Below are positions 8,786-17,309 of a DNA stretch of 64,000 nucleotides, one piece after another (positions within the stretch are counted from its first letter, which is position 1; the number at the start of each line of letters is the position of its first letter). Position numbers and translations under genes: made by a program. A model generated the notes under the pieces. That model saw only the letters and a program-made list of their open reading frames with translations, did no database searches and was not told the DNA's origin. This DNA is from BOG-908 sp963850605 (lineage in GTDB: Bacteria > Pseudomonadota > Alphaproteobacteria > Acetobacterales > Acetobacteraceae), in assembly GCA_963850605.1 (NCBI GenBank), contig CAWKLX010000002.1, positions 62,001 through 126,000 on the forward strand, in the 5' to 3' direction.

Positions 8786-9332
8786 GCGTCCACTTCATGC
8801 CCGCCTGCGCCGGCGGGTCGCAGCGTATCGGAATGCCATTATCGGTGCGCACCAGCGGGGAATGGCCCATGGCCTGGCGGATCGCCCGGAAGAATGCGCC
8901 ATGCGCCACGATCAGCACGGGGCCAGGGCCGGACTGCGCGCGCGCCACGGCGCCCACCGCGCGCGTGCAGAGATCGGCGAATGTCTCGGCGCCCTCCGGC
9001 GTGTAGGTCCCTGCCACCCAATCATCGTACCAGTGGCCCATCGGCTTGCCCTCCTGGTCGCCGAAGCAGGCCTCCCGCAGGTCCGGATCGGCCAGCAGGT
9101 CGAGGTGCAGCGCCTGGCTGACGATGGCCGCCGTGGTGCGCGCGCGGTCCAGCGTGGAACAGACGATGCGCCGCACACCACTGCCCGCGAGCCTGGCCGC
9201 CGCCTGGTGCGCCTGCGCTAATCCCGCCTCGTTCAACGACACGTCGGTGCGGCCCTGGGTCAGGCCACGCGTGTTCCAGTCGGTCGCGCCATGGCGCAGG
9301 AACAGGAAGGATTTGTCCGACAGCTCAGCCAT
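8769..9332 (-). CDS. Histidine phosphatase family protein (phosphoglycerate mutase-like)
   Basis: 187 residues. The catalytic RHG box is FLFLRHGATDWNTRG, with GRTDVSLNEAGLAQA, CSTLDRARTTA, and the second catalytic His in VLIVAHGAFFRAI. These make it a branch-1 histidine phosphatase; the substrate cannot be read from sequence (cofactor-dependent mutase-like, alpha-ribazole or sugar phosphatases are possible). ATG at 9332 overlaps the 3' end of the upstream glycosyltransferase by 8 bases, so it belongs to the asnB-glycosyltransferase transcript. Its 3' end overlaps that of mtnC on the other strand. Confidence 0.83.
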   Translation of the reverse strand: MAELSDKSFLFLRHGATDWNTRGLTQGRTDVSLNEAGLAQAHQAAARLAGSGVRRIVCSTLDRARTTAAIVSQALHLDLLADPDLREACFGDQEGKPMGHWYDDWVAGTYTPEGAETFADLCTRAVGAVARAQSGPGPVLIVAHGAFFRAIRQAMGHSPLVRTDNGIPIRCDPPAQAGMKWTLTELS

Positions 9333-10444
9333 GCAGCGCCATCTGCCTTGCCGCCCCACGCTCGGCAAGGGTGACGCCGAGCAGCCCCGCATAGGCGGCG
9401 AACATGTCCTCCTGATCATACTCGGCCGCGGCGCGCGCCCGGTTGGCGGCGCCGATCGCCCGCCCGTCGGCGTCCAGCAAGCGCGCCAGCCCGCTGGCGA
9501 ACGCCTCATCGGTCGGCTCCACGACGTAGGACGCGTTTTCATGGGCCAGCATCAGGCGCACGTCGCCCACCGCGGTGCACACGGAAGGCAGGCCGGACGC
9601 CATCGCCTCGAGCAGCGAGAGCGGCATCTGCTCGGTGTCCGAGGACAGGGCGAACGCGTCCATCGACGCGTACCACCGCTCCGATTGGTCCGAGTATCCG
9701 GCGAACACCGTGTCCGAGGCGATGCCCAGCGTGCCGGCCAGCCTTTCCAGCCCGGCCCGCTCCGGCCCATCCCCCACGATCAGCAGCCGCGCCGTCCGGC
9801 GCAGACGCAGTTGGGCAAAGGCGCGCAGCAGCCGCGCCAGGTTCTTCTCGGGACGCAGAGCCGCCACCGTGCCGATCACCGGCCCCTCGCCCGGCAGCAT
9901 CGGCATCGGCGCCGCCAGCCGAAAAACGGCGCAGGTCGATCCCGTTGGCCACGTGGCGCAGCCGCCGCGCCGGCAGCTTCCACACATTCGTAGCGATTCC
10001 GGCCAGCGTGCGGGATGGCAGGACCACCGTGCTACCACGCAGAACCAGCCGCCGCGTCAGCACCCGCCGCGTGATCTGCCCGTCCCGCTCCTCCGGCCCG
10101 AATCCATCCTCGGTATGCACATGCCGCACACGGGCGAGACGCGCGCCGGCTGCCCACTCGATGGCACCCCAATTGCTGGTCACGACCAGGTCGGGCCGCA
10201 GCGCACGCAGGCGCGCCGCCGCGTTCCGCGTGGCCGCGGCCATCTTCCCGGGCGGATGCGCCACGTCCGGAAATGTCACATCCAGCGCGTGCGACAATTT
10301 GGCGCGGCAGCCCGTGTCGCCGTTCAGCGCGATGACGCTGTGCCGGCACGCGTCGCCGAACCGGTTGGCGAGCGAAGCGAACCGGACCTGCGCGCCGCCC
10401 ACCCCAAAACCCGGGAACACCCAGGCGATGTGCGGGGCGGTCAA
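9325..10444 (-). CDS. Glycosyltransferase, GT4 family (one frameshift)
   Basis: GT-B fold glycosyltransferase of polysaccharide assembly, about 372 residues once corrected. N-terminal half: HIAWVFPGFGVGGAQVRFAS (donor/acceptor Gly loop), RHVHTEDGFGPEE, NVWKLPARRLRHVANGIDLR. C-terminal half: VIGTVAALRPEKNLARLLRA, LLIVGDGPERAGLERLA, and the EMPLSLLEAMASGLPS-type motif (TEQMPLSLLEAMASGLP). The frame breaks in the A-run at 9921-9925 (T-run on the coding strand); dropping one base joins RRF to RLAAPMPMLPGEG. TTG start at 10444 overlaps the asnB stop (TTGA). Sugar specificity unknown. Confidence 0.85.
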
Positions 10445-12354
10445 GCGGTGTGCTCGGCCATCTCGCGGGCCGGCAGGGGCGAGGCTGCCAGTGCGTGCAG
10501 GAATCCCTCGAAGGCGAGCAGCAGCCAGATAAGCTGCGCATGGTTGGACCCGCCCCCTGCATGGTCGTCCAGCAACCAGGCAATGCCGCCTTCGTCGAAC
10601 AACCCGCTGTCCAGCATGATCTTCCCTAGCAGCAGCGCGCGCACCCGCGCCATTTCGCGCCGGAACAGGCCCGACATGTCGCCCGTGAACCCTTGTTTCG
10701 GGCGATAGAGCACGTCGCGCGGCAGCAGCGGTTCCAACGCGCGTTTCAAAATATGCTTGCCGCCGCCAGCGCCGATTTTCTGGTCGGGCGGCAGCGACAA
10801 TCCCCAGTCGACGAGCGCGTGATCCAGGAACGGCGCCCGCACTTCCAGCGACGCCGCCATGCTTGCCCGATCCACCTTGGTCAGGATGTCGCCAGGCAGC
10901 CAGGTCGCAAGATCGGCCAGTTGCGCCTGTAGCAGCGGGTCCGCCTCGTGCGCGTCCGCCATCACCATCGCCAGGCGTGCGAACGGGTCGTGCCCCTCCA
11001 CCTCCCGCCGCAGCGAGGGGCTGAACAGGGCGCGCCGCTGCGCCGCCGTGCTGCGCGCGACCGTCGCCGCGTAGCCCTGGGCATCGTCCAGGCTGAGCTC
11101 GGTCAGCGTATGCCGCGCCCGCAGGAAGCGCGGCGCCCAGTCCAGCTTGGGATAGAGCGATGCCAGCCGGCCGATCGCATGCCGCCGCACGCCGGCCGGC
11201 AGATGCGCCCGCACGCCGGAGACCAGGCGGTGCCAGCGATAACGGCGGTAGCCGCCGAACACCTCGTCGCCGCCATCACCTGAGAGGGCGACGGTCGCAT
11301 GCCGCCGCGCCAGCCGGCAGACGGCCAGCGTCGGCACCGACGAGCTGTCGCCGAACGGCTCGCCGAACACGGCGGCCTGCGCGCGGGCGCCGGCCACCAT
11401 GTCGGTCGCGGCTGCCCGCTCGTTGTGCTGGCGGGTGGCGTAGCGCTCGGCGACCATCTGCGCGTAGGGGGTTTCGTCCTCGCCACCCTCGAAACCGATG
11501 GTGAACGTGTCCAGTTTTTCCGCGCGCAGCGGGGCGGCCAGCGCCACCACGGCCGAACTGTCCACGCCGCCGGACAGGAACGCGCCGAGCGGCACGTCGG
11601 ACACCAGCCGGCAGGCCACCGCCGCTTGCAGCTTGTTCCGCAGCATCTCGGCGGCCCCGGCTTGGCCGCACGCGACTGTTTCGGCCTGTGGCGCCCAGTA
11701 CCGCGCGATCCGGGGGGGCGCACCCGGCTGCACGGTCATCGTGCTCGCGGCGGGCAGTTTCAGGATGCCCTCAAAAATCGTGTCCGGTTCGGGCACGTAG
11801 CCGTAGGCGAAAAAATCGTCGACGGCGCGGGCACGTAGGGGGCGCGGCACGCCGGCGGCGTGCATGGCCGCAAGCTCGGAGGCAAAAATCAGCCGTTCGC
11901 CATCGGTGCTGTAGTAGAATGGTTTCTTGCCCAGCCGGTCACGCGCGCAAAACAGGATTTGTTGCGCCGCATCCCACAGCGCGAAAGCGAACATGCCGTG
12001 CAGGTGCTGCACGCACTCCGGCCCGAAACTTTCCCAGGCATGCACGATGGCTTCGGTATCGCACCGGTTGGCAAAGACGTGGCCCAGCGCTTCCAGCTTC
12101 GTGCGCAGTTCGGCGAAATTGTAGATCTCGCCATTGAAGACGATCGCGACCGTGCCGTCCTCGTTGTACATCGGCTGATGTCCGCCCTCCGGATCGATCA
12201 CCGCCAACCGCCGATGCCCGAGCGCCACGCCGGGCGCGCGGTAGAATCCCTCGCCATCCGGTCCGCGATGGGCGATGGCGTCGGTCATGGCCCTGATCTC
12301 GTCCAGGGGAGGGCTGGCTTGCCCGCGCGTCAGTATGCCTGCGATGCCGCACAT
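10441..12354 (-). CDS. asnB: Asparagine synthase (glutamine-hydrolysing), exopolysaccharide-type amidotransferase
   Basis: 637 residues. N-terminal glutaminase domain with the nucleophile Cys right after Met (MCGIAGILTRG), AHRGPDGEGFY, and FNGEIYNFAELR; C-terminal synthetase with the PP-loop FLSGGVDSSAVVALA, DTFTIGFEGGEDETPYA, and LSGDGGDEVFGGYRRYRWH. Its place beside glycosyltransferases suggests the subgroup that amidates a sugar or precursor in exopolysaccharide loci (often called exosortase A-associated amidotransferase) rather than general asparagine synthesis; this is inference. First gene of a minus-strand set of three with overlapping ends. Confidence 0.88.
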   Translation of the reverse strand: MCGIAGILTRGQASPPLDEIRAMTDAIAHRGPDGEGFYRAPGVALGHRRLAVIDPEGGHQPMYNEDGTVAIVFNGEIYNFAELRTKLEALGHVFANRCDTEAIVHAWESFGPECVQHLHGMFAFALWDAAQQILFCARDRLGKKPFYYSTDGERLIFASELAAMHAAGVPRPLRARAVDDFFAYGYVPEPDTIFEGILKLPAASTMTVQPGAPPRIARYWAPQAETVACGQAGAAEMLRNKLQAAVACRLVSDVPLGAFLSGGVDSSAVVALAAPLRAEKLDTFTIGFEGGEDETPYAQMVAERYATRQHNERAAATDMVAGARAQAAVFGEPFGDSSSVPTLAVCRLARRHATVALSGDGGDEVFGGYRRYRWHRLVSGVRAHLPAGVRRHAIGRLASLYPKLDWAPRFLRARHTLTELSLDDAQGYAATVARSTAAQRRALFSPSLRREVEGHDPFARLAMVMADAHEADPLLQAQLADLATWLPGDILTKVDRASMAASLEVRAPFLDHALVDWGLSLPPDQKIGAGGGKHILKRALEPLLPRDVLYRPKQGFTGDMSGLFRREMARVRALLLGKIMLDSGLFDEGGIAWLLDDHAGGGSNHAQLIWLLLAFEGFLHALAASPLPAREMAEHTA

Positions 12355-12438
12355 GAAAGATTTGTCCGTGGCCGGGTTGGGTGCTTATAGCGCAAGTGCC
12401 GGCCGGACCAAACGTGACGAACACGGAACGGAGTTGCA

Positions 12439-13371
12439 ATGCCTGACATCCTCAAATTCCTGGCGCTCGCCGCCGCTGCGCTGGCCTACTCCGGCGCGGC
12501 GTCTGCCCGCGACCTGACGGTCGGCGCCGGACAGGCCTATCCCACCCCCTCGGCGGCCGCGTCCGCGGCGCGCGCGGGTGACCGCATTCTCATCTCCCCC
12601 GGCCAGTATTTCGATTGCGCGGTGCTGACCGCCGATCACCTCACTGTCGAGGGTGTCGGGGATGCCGCCTCCGTGGTGATCACCGACAAGACCTGCCAGG
12701 GCAAGGCGCTGCTGGTGGTGGACGGGCAGGATGTCACCGTCGCCAATCTCACGCTCACCCGCGCCCGCGTGCCGGATGGCAACGGCGCCGGCATCCGGGC
12801 CGAGGGCGGCAACCTGACCGTGCGCGGCGTGCGCTTCATCAACGACCAGGACGGCATACTCACCAACCCGAACCCCGCCATGACACTCACGGTGCGCGAC
12901 AGCCTGTTCGATCATGACGGGGTATGCGGCGCCGCCTGCGCGCACGCGATCTATGCCGGCCATATCGCATTGCTGACCGTCGATCACAGCGTGTTCCGCG
13001 ACACGCGCGATGGGCATGACATCAAATCCCGCGCGCTGCGGACGGTGGTGACCGGCTGCGACATCGCCGACGGTCCTGACGGCACGGCCAGCTACCTGGT
13101 CGAGCTGCCCAATGGCGGCGCGCTGGTGATGCGCGGCAACACGCTGGAGAAGGGGCCGCATTCCGGCAATCACACCTCCGCCGTGTCGATTGGCATGGAA
13201 GGGGTGGACCAGCCGACCGACGAGATCACGGTGGAGGGCAACCGGTTCACCAATGACGGAGATTACCACACGGCCTTCGTCAACAACGTGACGGCGACTG
13301 AGGCCTTACTGCGGCACAACGTGCTGCGCGGCGCTGTTGATCCGCTGCACGGGGACGGCACGAGCCAATAG
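12439..13371 (+). CDS. Secreted right-handed beta-helix protein
   Basis: 310 residues. Signal peptide near residues 1-23 (LKFLALAAAALAYSGAASA), then RDLTVGAGQAYPTPSAAASA, the usual opening of pectate-lyase-like right-handed beta-helices, and short repeats such as LTVRGVRFINDQDGI and LTVDHSVFRDTRDGHDIKS. No pectinase catalytic set is obvious. The middle (DGHDIKSRA, ADGPDGTASYLVELPNGG) is clearly related to residues ~200-260 of the large protein starting at 13562, so the two look like relatives by duplication. Enzymatic or structural role unknown; the neighbouring polysaccharide genes make a carbohydrate substrate plausible. Confidence 0.75.
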   Translation: MPDILKFLALAAAALAYSGAASARDLTVGAGQAYPTPSAAASAARAGDRILISPGQYFDCAVLTADHLTVEGVGDAASVVITDKTCQGKALLVVDGQDVTVANLTLTRARVPDGNGAGIRAEGGNLTVRGVRFINDQDGILTNPNPAMTLTVRDSLFDHDGVCGAACAHAIYAGHIALLTVDHSVFRDTRDGHDIKSRALRTVVTGCDIADGPDGTASYLVELPNGGALVMRGNTLEKGPHSGNHTSAVSIGMEGVDQPTDEITVEGNRFTNDGDYHTAFVNNVTATEALLRHNVLRGAVDPLHGDGTSQ

Positions 13372-13561
13372 CCGCCCTCAATACTGGCCGCATTCATCAC
13401 AAATGGTTGAGCACCTGTGGCGGCCTGCCGGCGAGCATGGCTCTTGCGGCTCGATTGCTGGGACTCACGACGCTGTGATTTCCCGTGGCCACCCGCTTTA
13501 ATCTTTCGTTGTGGCCGTTCCCGAAGATTGAGCCGCCGCTCAGATTTCAGGAACGCATCCC

Positions 13562-16500
13562 ATGGTCGCCAAAGCCCCGATCAAGCCCACGCCCGCCGCG
13601 CAGACCCTGGTCGCGCCGGTGCCTCAGGGGCCGATCCTGCAAGCCGGCTCCGGGAACGTGCTCACCGTCGGCACCGGCATGGAATTTTCCACCTTGTCCG
13701 ATGCCCTGAAAGCTGCGGTGGACGGTCAGACCATCGCGGTGCAAGCCGGCACGTATCTGAACGATTTCGGTGTGGTCAACGCCGCGGTCCACATCGTGGC
13801 CGTGGGCGGCATCGTCAACGAGGTCGCGACGGTGCCGCCGCCCAACGACAAGGGCCTGCTCACGATCAACGCCACGACATCGATCCAGGGTTTTACCTTC
13901 ACCGGCGGCTCGGATGGTGGGTGGGACGGCAACGTTGCCGGCATCCGCCTGCAGGCGGGCAGCCTCAACGTCTCCTACTGCTATTTCCACGACATGCAGG
14001 AAGGGCTACTGGCAGGCCCGGATCCCACTGCCAGCGTCACGATCGACCATAGTGAATTCTCTCACAACGGCACGGGAGACGGCTACACGCATAATTTGTA
14101 CGTGGGCTCGGTCGGTACGCTGACCGTCACAAACAGCTATTTTCACGACGCGGTGGTCGGCCATGAGATCAAATCGCGTGCCGCCGTCACCAACATCCTC
14201 AACAACGTCATCGCGGACGGCCCCGTTGGCACGGCCAGCTACGACATCGATCTGCCGAATTGCGGTGTCGCGACCATACGCGGCAACCTGATCGAAAAAG
14301 GCGCGATGGCGTCCAACCGGGAAGCAATCCATTACGGCGGCGAGACGCAGTATTCCTATGCCAGCAACTCGCTCTCCGTCACCAGCAACACCATCATCAA
14401 CGATTACGGCGCGCTGGGAAGCGTGGTGATCAACAACGACGACATCAACGGTCTGACCACCGGCGCCAGCATCGCGAACAACGTGCTGTATGGCTTCGAT
14501 CCCTCCATCGCGCTGATCGGCGCCGGCACGTTGACCAACAACACCGTGCCGGCCACCCGCCCCTCCTACGGCGCCCCGGTTACTTGGGGGGCCGTGCCGA
14601 TCGCCAGCATCGCGGCCGGGCCGGAGCTGCTGAACCTGAACAATGGCGGGCACGTGGTGGGCGGCGGCACGGCCCACCTCACCATCAACGACAATTTCGG
14701 CAGCAATACGATCTCCGGCGGCGCGGGCGGCGTCACCATCAACGCCGCCGGCGGCTACGACCAGCTCGCGACCGCCGCCAATTCCAGTAACCAGGTGACG
14801 CTCACCGGCCGCAACGAAGTGCTGCACAGCGCGGGCGCCGACCACATCAACGCTGCTGGCGCATACGAGGAGGTCGATGCCACGGGCGCTGCCACGATCA
14901 CGGGCGCCGGCTTCAACACCTACAATCTCGCCGGCGCCGAACAGCTCACGACCAGCTGCAGCGCGTATGTCAACGTGGCCGCCACCGGCAACGTCCGGCT
15001 GACCGACATGGCGGGCGATATCAAATTGACGGTCCTGGCCGGCAGCCACGTCTTCATCACCGACCAGGCGGCGACGCCCCAGGGAGGGGCGGCCTCCAGC
15101 GCCACGGTGTCGGGCGCGGTCAGCGGCTGGGTTGGCAATAACGGGACGCTGACACTCGCTACGGGAGATGCGGGGGGCATGATCCTGGCCGGCACGGGCC
15201 AGATGAGCGTCACCGGCGGCGCGGGTGCGGACAACTTCACCGCGGGCACCGGCAACGGTAATTTCGTGCTTGGCGGCGGTGCCGACACGATGACGTTCGG
15301 TAGCGGCAACGCGACCGTCACCGGCGGCGCTGGCGTCGACACCTATCACTTCCGCATGGGCGCCGGCGGGCACGACACGATCACCGGCTTCAAGCCAGGC
15401 ACCGACTTGCTGAAGTTCGACGGGTTTTCCGCGGCCGCGGTGGCCAGCGGCGTGGTGACCGGCGGCAACACGCTGCTGAAGCTGACCGACGGCACCACAA
15501 TCCAATTCACCGGTGTCTCGCTCCCGGGTTATGGCGCGGGCGCCCCGCCCAGCAGCGGTGGTGGCACGTCGCCAACGCCGGCGCCCATCGTGCCGCCCGG
15601 CGGCAGCCCCGGCGCCGGCGGATCGGGCGTCAGCGGGTCCGGCACCATCGTCCTGACCAGCGCTGGCCACAATATCGCGGGCGGCGCGGCGCGCCTGACC
15701 GTCGACGACGCGGCGGGCGGCAACACCATCGCCGGTGGCGCGGGCGGTCTGACGGCCAATGCCGGCTGGTCTGACCTGATCACGACGCAGGCGGGGGCCG
15801 CCGACCAGATAATCCTATCTCGCAATGATACGGTGCAGGGCGCCGGTGCCGACCAGGTGACGGCCACCAACACGGGAGACGTGATAGCCGAGCAGGGGCT
15901 TGCGCACGTCACCTTGCTGAACGCGGGCGCCTCCGTTCAGGGCGGTGCCGGTCTCCTGACGGTCACCGACACCGCGGGCGGCGACACGGTTCAGGGCGGC
16001 GCTGGTGGCGTGGTGGCCAATCTTGCTGGGCTTTACAACAGGATCTCCACGGCCCAGGGGGCGTCCGATACGATCTCGGTCGCCGGCCAGTCGAGCGTTA
16101 CCAGTGCCGGTGCCGATAGCGTGTCGGTGCAGGGCGCCTATAACCAGGTCACCGCGCTGGGTGCAGCCACGATCTCGTCGGCCTCCGGTTTCAGCAGTTT
16201 CGACCTGGAGGGCACGGACGATCTTACGCTGGCCGGGGGTGCGGTGACGGTCGGTAGTTCGGCAAGCACCACGGTGTCGGCCAGTGGTCAGGGCGACGTG
16301 TATTTGGCGAAGCAGGCAGGTGGCTTCGTGCTGGCCAGCCTGACCCTGCCTGCCGGCACGTCGTCGCTCGCTCTGTCAGGGGGCGCCGCTCACCTGTTCG
16401 CCTGCGCGGACGGCGCGGGCTACCTGGCGGCGACCGTTGGTGGCGGTGCGAATGTTACCGCCGGCGCCGGGCCTTCCATCGTCGTCAGTCAGACGGCGCC

Positions 16501-16879
16501 GGGTGGTCCGGCCGATACGATCCACGGCGGCGCGGGAAGCCTGCTGGTCACCTCGGGCGCGGCCGGCATCGACCTGCTGGCCGGGGCGGGCAACGTAACG
16601 CTCAACGGCGGGACGGGCGACAGCATCGCCTTGGGGTCGGGCGCGATCAAGGTGCAGGGCGGCTCCGCCGAGCATTTCATCATCGGGGCGGGCGCTTCGG
16701 GGACGCTGGTCGTGGATAATTGGACGGCCCAGGACACAATGGTGACGCAGAACGGCACGCTCGGGGCCGGCATGGCCGATCCCGATCTGGTTTCGCAAGC
16801 CGTCGTCAACGGTTCGACTTGGCTGCATCTCGCGGGCGGGGCGCAGATCGAACTGGTGGGGGTGGGTCATTTCGGGTGA
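13562..16879 (+). CDS. Large beta-helix protein with C-terminal Gly-rich hemolysin-like repeats
   Basis: 1105 residues, no N-terminal signal peptide. Residues ~25-340 form a right-handed beta-helix related to the upstream 310-residue protein (GHEIKSRA, ADGPVGTASYDIDLPNCG). Residues ~350-655 carry Gly/Ala/Asn-rich repeats, including TVTGGAGADNFTAGTGNGNF and ATVTGGAGVDTYHFRMG with DTITGFKPGTDLLKF, the usual shape of RTX-type modules. A Gly/Pro/Ser linker spans ~660-695, then a second repeat cycle runs to the end (VLTSAGHNIAGGAARLTV, LLAGAGNVTLNGGTGDSIAL). This architecture fits type I secretion by a C-terminal signal (inference); no type I secretion genes are in the window. Composition is markedly Gly/Ala/Thr-rich. 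Confidence 0.8.
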   Translation: MVAKAPIKPTPAAQTLVAPVPQGPILQAGSGNVLTVGTGMEFSTLSDALKAAVDGQTIAVQAGTYLNDFGVVNAAVHIVAVGGIVNEVATVPPPNDKGLLTINATTSIQGFTFTGGSDGGWDGNVAGIRLQAGSLNVSYCYFHDMQEGLLAGPDPTASVTIDHSEFSHNGTGDGYTHNLYVGSVGTLTVTNSYFHDAVVGHEIKSRAAVTNILNNVIADGPVGTASYDIDLPNCGVATIRGNLIEKGAMASNREAIHYGGETQYSYASNSLSVTSNTIINDYGALGSVVINNDDINGLTTGASIANNVLYGFDPSIALIGAGTLTNNTVPATRPSYGAPVTWGAVPIASIAAGPELLNLNNGGHVVGGGTAHLTINDNFGSNTISGGAGGVTINAAGGYDQLATAANSSNQVTLTGRNEVLHSAGADHINAAGAYEEVDATGAATITGAGFNTYNLAGAEQLTTSCSAYVNVAATGNVRLTDMAGDIKLTVLAGSHVFITDQAATPQGGAASSATVSGAVSGWVGNNGTLTLATGDAGGMILAGTGQMSVTGGAGADNFTAGTGNGNFVLGGGADTMTFGSGNATVTGGAGVDTYHFRMGAGGHDTITGFKPGTDLLKFDGFSAAAVASGVVTGGNTLLKLTDGTTIQFTGVSLPGYGAGAPPSSGGGTSPTPAPIVPPGGSPGAGGSGVSGSGTIVLTSAGHNIAGGAARLTVDDAAGGNTIAGGAGGLTANAGWSDLITTQAGAADQIILSRNDTVQGAGADQVTATNTGDVIAEQGLAHVTLLNAGASVQGGAGLLTVTDTAGGDTVQGGAGGVVANLAGLYNRISTAQGASDTISVAGQSSVTSAGADSVSVQGAYNQVTALGAATISSASGFSSFDLEGTDDLTLAGGAVTVGSSASTTVSASGQGDVYLAKQAGGFVLASLTLPAGTSSLALSGGAAHLFACADGAGYLAATVGGGANVTAGAGPSIVVSQTAPGGPADTIHGGAGSLLVTSGAAGIDLLAGAGNVTLNGGTGDSIALGSGAIKVQGGSAEHFIIGAGASGTLVVDNWTAQDTMVTQNGTLGAGMADPDLVSQAVVNGSTWLHLAGGAQIELVGVGHFG

Positions 16880-16892
16880 CGCCACCGGGCAT

Positions 16893-17279
16893 TCACCCGG
16901 CCAGCATCTCGCTCAGATGTCCCAGCACGTGATGCAACTCGTAGGGCTTTGGCAGAAACCGGCTGCCTTCCGGCAGCTCGCTCGAATGAGGCATAAGCTG
17001 GCCCGACGCGATCAGCAGGTGAACCGACGGCCAGCACCGACGCGTCTCGTGCGCCAGCGCCACCCCGTTCATCGGGCCGGGCATGTGCACATCGGTAAAC
17101 AAGGCGTGGATGTCGCCGTCCTTGGCGCGCAGTATTTCCAGCGCATCGCCGGCATGGCCTGCTTCCAGCACGTCGTAGCTCGCGTCGCGCAAGGCATCCA
17201 CGGCCAGCATTCGCAGCAGGTCCTCGTCCTCGACGACAAGAATGGTGTGGGTGGGATCGGGCGCGTCGGAAGATGCCAT
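16893..17279 (-). CDS. Response regulator receiver protein
   Basis: 128-residue single-domain receiver: HTILVVEDEDLLRMLAVDAL (acidic pair), IHALFTDVHMPGPMNG (phospho-acceptor Asp), LLIASGQ (Ser in place of the conserved Thr), and FLPKPYEL (Lys). ATG 17279 is preferred; a GTG one codon upstream is also possible. This type is usually found with hybrid histidine kinases, but none is nearby. It lies 30 bases from the 3' end of the AI-2E-family gene in the same direction. Confidence 0.82.
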   Translation of the reverse strand: MASSDAPDPTHTILVVEDEDLLRMLAVDALRDASYDVLEAGHAGDALEILRAKDGDIHALFTDVHMPGPMNGVALAHETRRCWPSVHLLIASGQLMPHSSELPEGSRFLPKPYELHHVLGHLSEMLAG

Positions 17280-17309
17280 CACCCGACAAGCGGGGGCGAG
17301 GCGGTAAGT

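Noticed and set aside
14006..15670. Long minus-strand frame opposite the large beta-helix gene
   Set aside because: It is the mirror of a Gly/Ala-rich gene in GC-rich DNA; no recognisable domain, and the plus strand encodes clear repeats.
13900..16870. Possible CRISPR or DNA tandem array in the Gly-rich gene
   Set aside because: Repeats are protein-level, imperfect and in one open frame; no constant repeat/spacer unit.
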